A stretch of 64,000 nt of DNA from Asterias amurensis (lineage: Eukaryota > Echinodermata > Asteroidea > Forcipulatida > Asteriidae). Of the stretch, positions 63,210-64,000 are shown one piece after another; the first letter of the stretch is position 1; each line of letters begins with the position of its first letter. The position numbers were made by a program, and so were the translations under genes. Under the pieces are notes generated by a model. It saw nothing but the letters and a program-made list of their open reading frames with translations. It was not told the DNA's origin and did not search any database. The DNA is taken from NCBI RefSeq assembly GCF_032118995.1, contig NC_092666.1, forward strand, positions 14,086,501-14,150,500, written 5' to 3'.

Positions 63210-64000
63210 TATTATTGCTGGGAGTGTAGCAGTAGATCGGTGGGACCATTGACTGTTTCATGAAGTAAAGTTTTTGTGAAGATTTCTTCCGATTTACACT
63301 CGATCCATCTCAAAGACCTGATTGTCAACTGAATTCTGAAAAAAAAACCATGTAAAATCAAATCATTACAAATTGTTAAATGCTGAATGAAACAAAAAAT
63401 GTATTTAATAAGGAAAGACATGAAAGCCGTCAGTAAAGGTTGACCGACAAAAAGTTTTTTGTCAGTATCGGCTTGGAGATTACGATCCAGCACTAAATCA
63501 CTCATGTCTGTATGCGTGGTTTTTGAAAGGGCAAGGGCACCAGCGTATGTTCTCCTTGGTAGTAAAGGACACACTACTAGAAATTTCTGCTGGCAGAGCA
63601 TTTCAAGGGCACCAGAGGCAATGACGAGAGGCATGAAGGCAATCAACTTCGAAGTATCATCATCAGACCTGGTCATGTTACTTAGTTAGTGCACTCGCCA
63701 TAAAATTGTCAATGGCACTTTGACAAGTTATTCATTGCTGCATTATTAAAATTATTTAGCGCTTGTTCGTTTTGATGGCATGAGTAAGTGAACATTGATT
63801 GAGGAAAAAAATGAGGTGTAACTACTGTTATGTCAACATGATAGAAACATCCTGTAAGCTGCACCCATCCAGTGAGCAGCGGCGCACATCAACAAAAGTC
63901 AGGAGTGGTCCATTATGTACCATCACGTACCATCATGTACCAGTTACTTTCGACCGTGCTTACAAACAAACGGTAGGTTTGTTTTTTTTCAAAATTGATA
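63210..64000. other. BACE upstream region
   Basis: This holds the 5' flank of BACE on the minus strand. A 63410-63676 segment is open on both strands and its minus-strand frame is unusually well balanced in residue composition, but I recognise no domain. An upstream non-coding exon is possible, since a pyrimidine-rich stretch lies near 63340-63350 on the minus strand. No promoter motif was supported. Confidence 0.3.

Noticed and set aside
63212-63676. In-frame upstream coding exon of BACE
   Set aside because: The 63209 Met already starts a good signal peptide, and a minus-strand stop-containing stretch near 63340-63400 separates the segment from exon 1 without a supported donor.

Overview
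The window is animal nuclear DNA with introns, GT-AG splice sites, tRNA-derived SINEs, a CR1/L2-type LINE and many short palindromic DNA elements. The proteins are clear metazoan orthologues but divergent from vertebrates. With the repeat style, this suggests an invertebrate deuterostome, most likely an echinoderm and perhaps a sea star; that assignment is inference. No rRNA, bona fide tRNA, CRISPR, LTR element or Polinton was recognised.

Four protein-coding genes could be assembled by reading exons and splice sites. (1) 2541-7369 (+): a three-exon GPI-anchored Ly6/uPAR-type three-finger protein (158 aa). A 600-bp hexanucleotide array lies in its first intron. (2) 14425-30339 (-): a five-exon USF3 (KIAA2018) orthologue of 2516 aa, made of a bHLH plus leucine zipper in small exons and then one 7.1-kb terminal exon that contains ten 20-residue tandem repeats. 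(3) 33436-43194 (-): a fourteen-exon SRPRA gene (signal recognition particle receptor alpha, 653 aa) with all GTPase motifs. (4) 47868-63209 (-): an eleven-exon beta-secretase (BACE family, 519 aa) with both catalytic aspartates, all six conserved cysteines and a C-terminal membrane anchor. In every case the exon phases join without adjustment. The genes are not obviously functionally linked, although SRPRA acts in ER targeting of secreted and membrane proteins such as BACE and the Ly6 protein.

Layout: 1-2540 is repeat-rich flank. The Ly6 gene and USF3 converge on a repeat-filled interval (7.4-14.4 kb) that probably includes the USF3 3' UTR. USF3, SRPRA and BACE follow one another on the minus strand, separated by 3.1 kb and 4.7 kb of mostly transposon-derived DNA. 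BACE intron 1 holds a CR1/L2-like LINE (antisense to BACE), itself split by a 1.1-kb DNA-transposon-like insert.

The most striking non-gene signal is a set of palindromic elements flanked by TTAA. Six copies of a fold-back family of about 385 bp (A), about ten copies or pieces of a second assemblage (B) and one copy of a third (D) share the outer string TTAAAGG. They occupy introns of all four genes and the intergenic spaces. Other palindromic families include a hAT-like element with an 8-bp target duplication, one inserted into a minisatellite with a CAG duplication, and several foldback hairpins. I see no convincing new enzymatic or defence system; the novelty is in the repeat landscape and a few gene-structure details.
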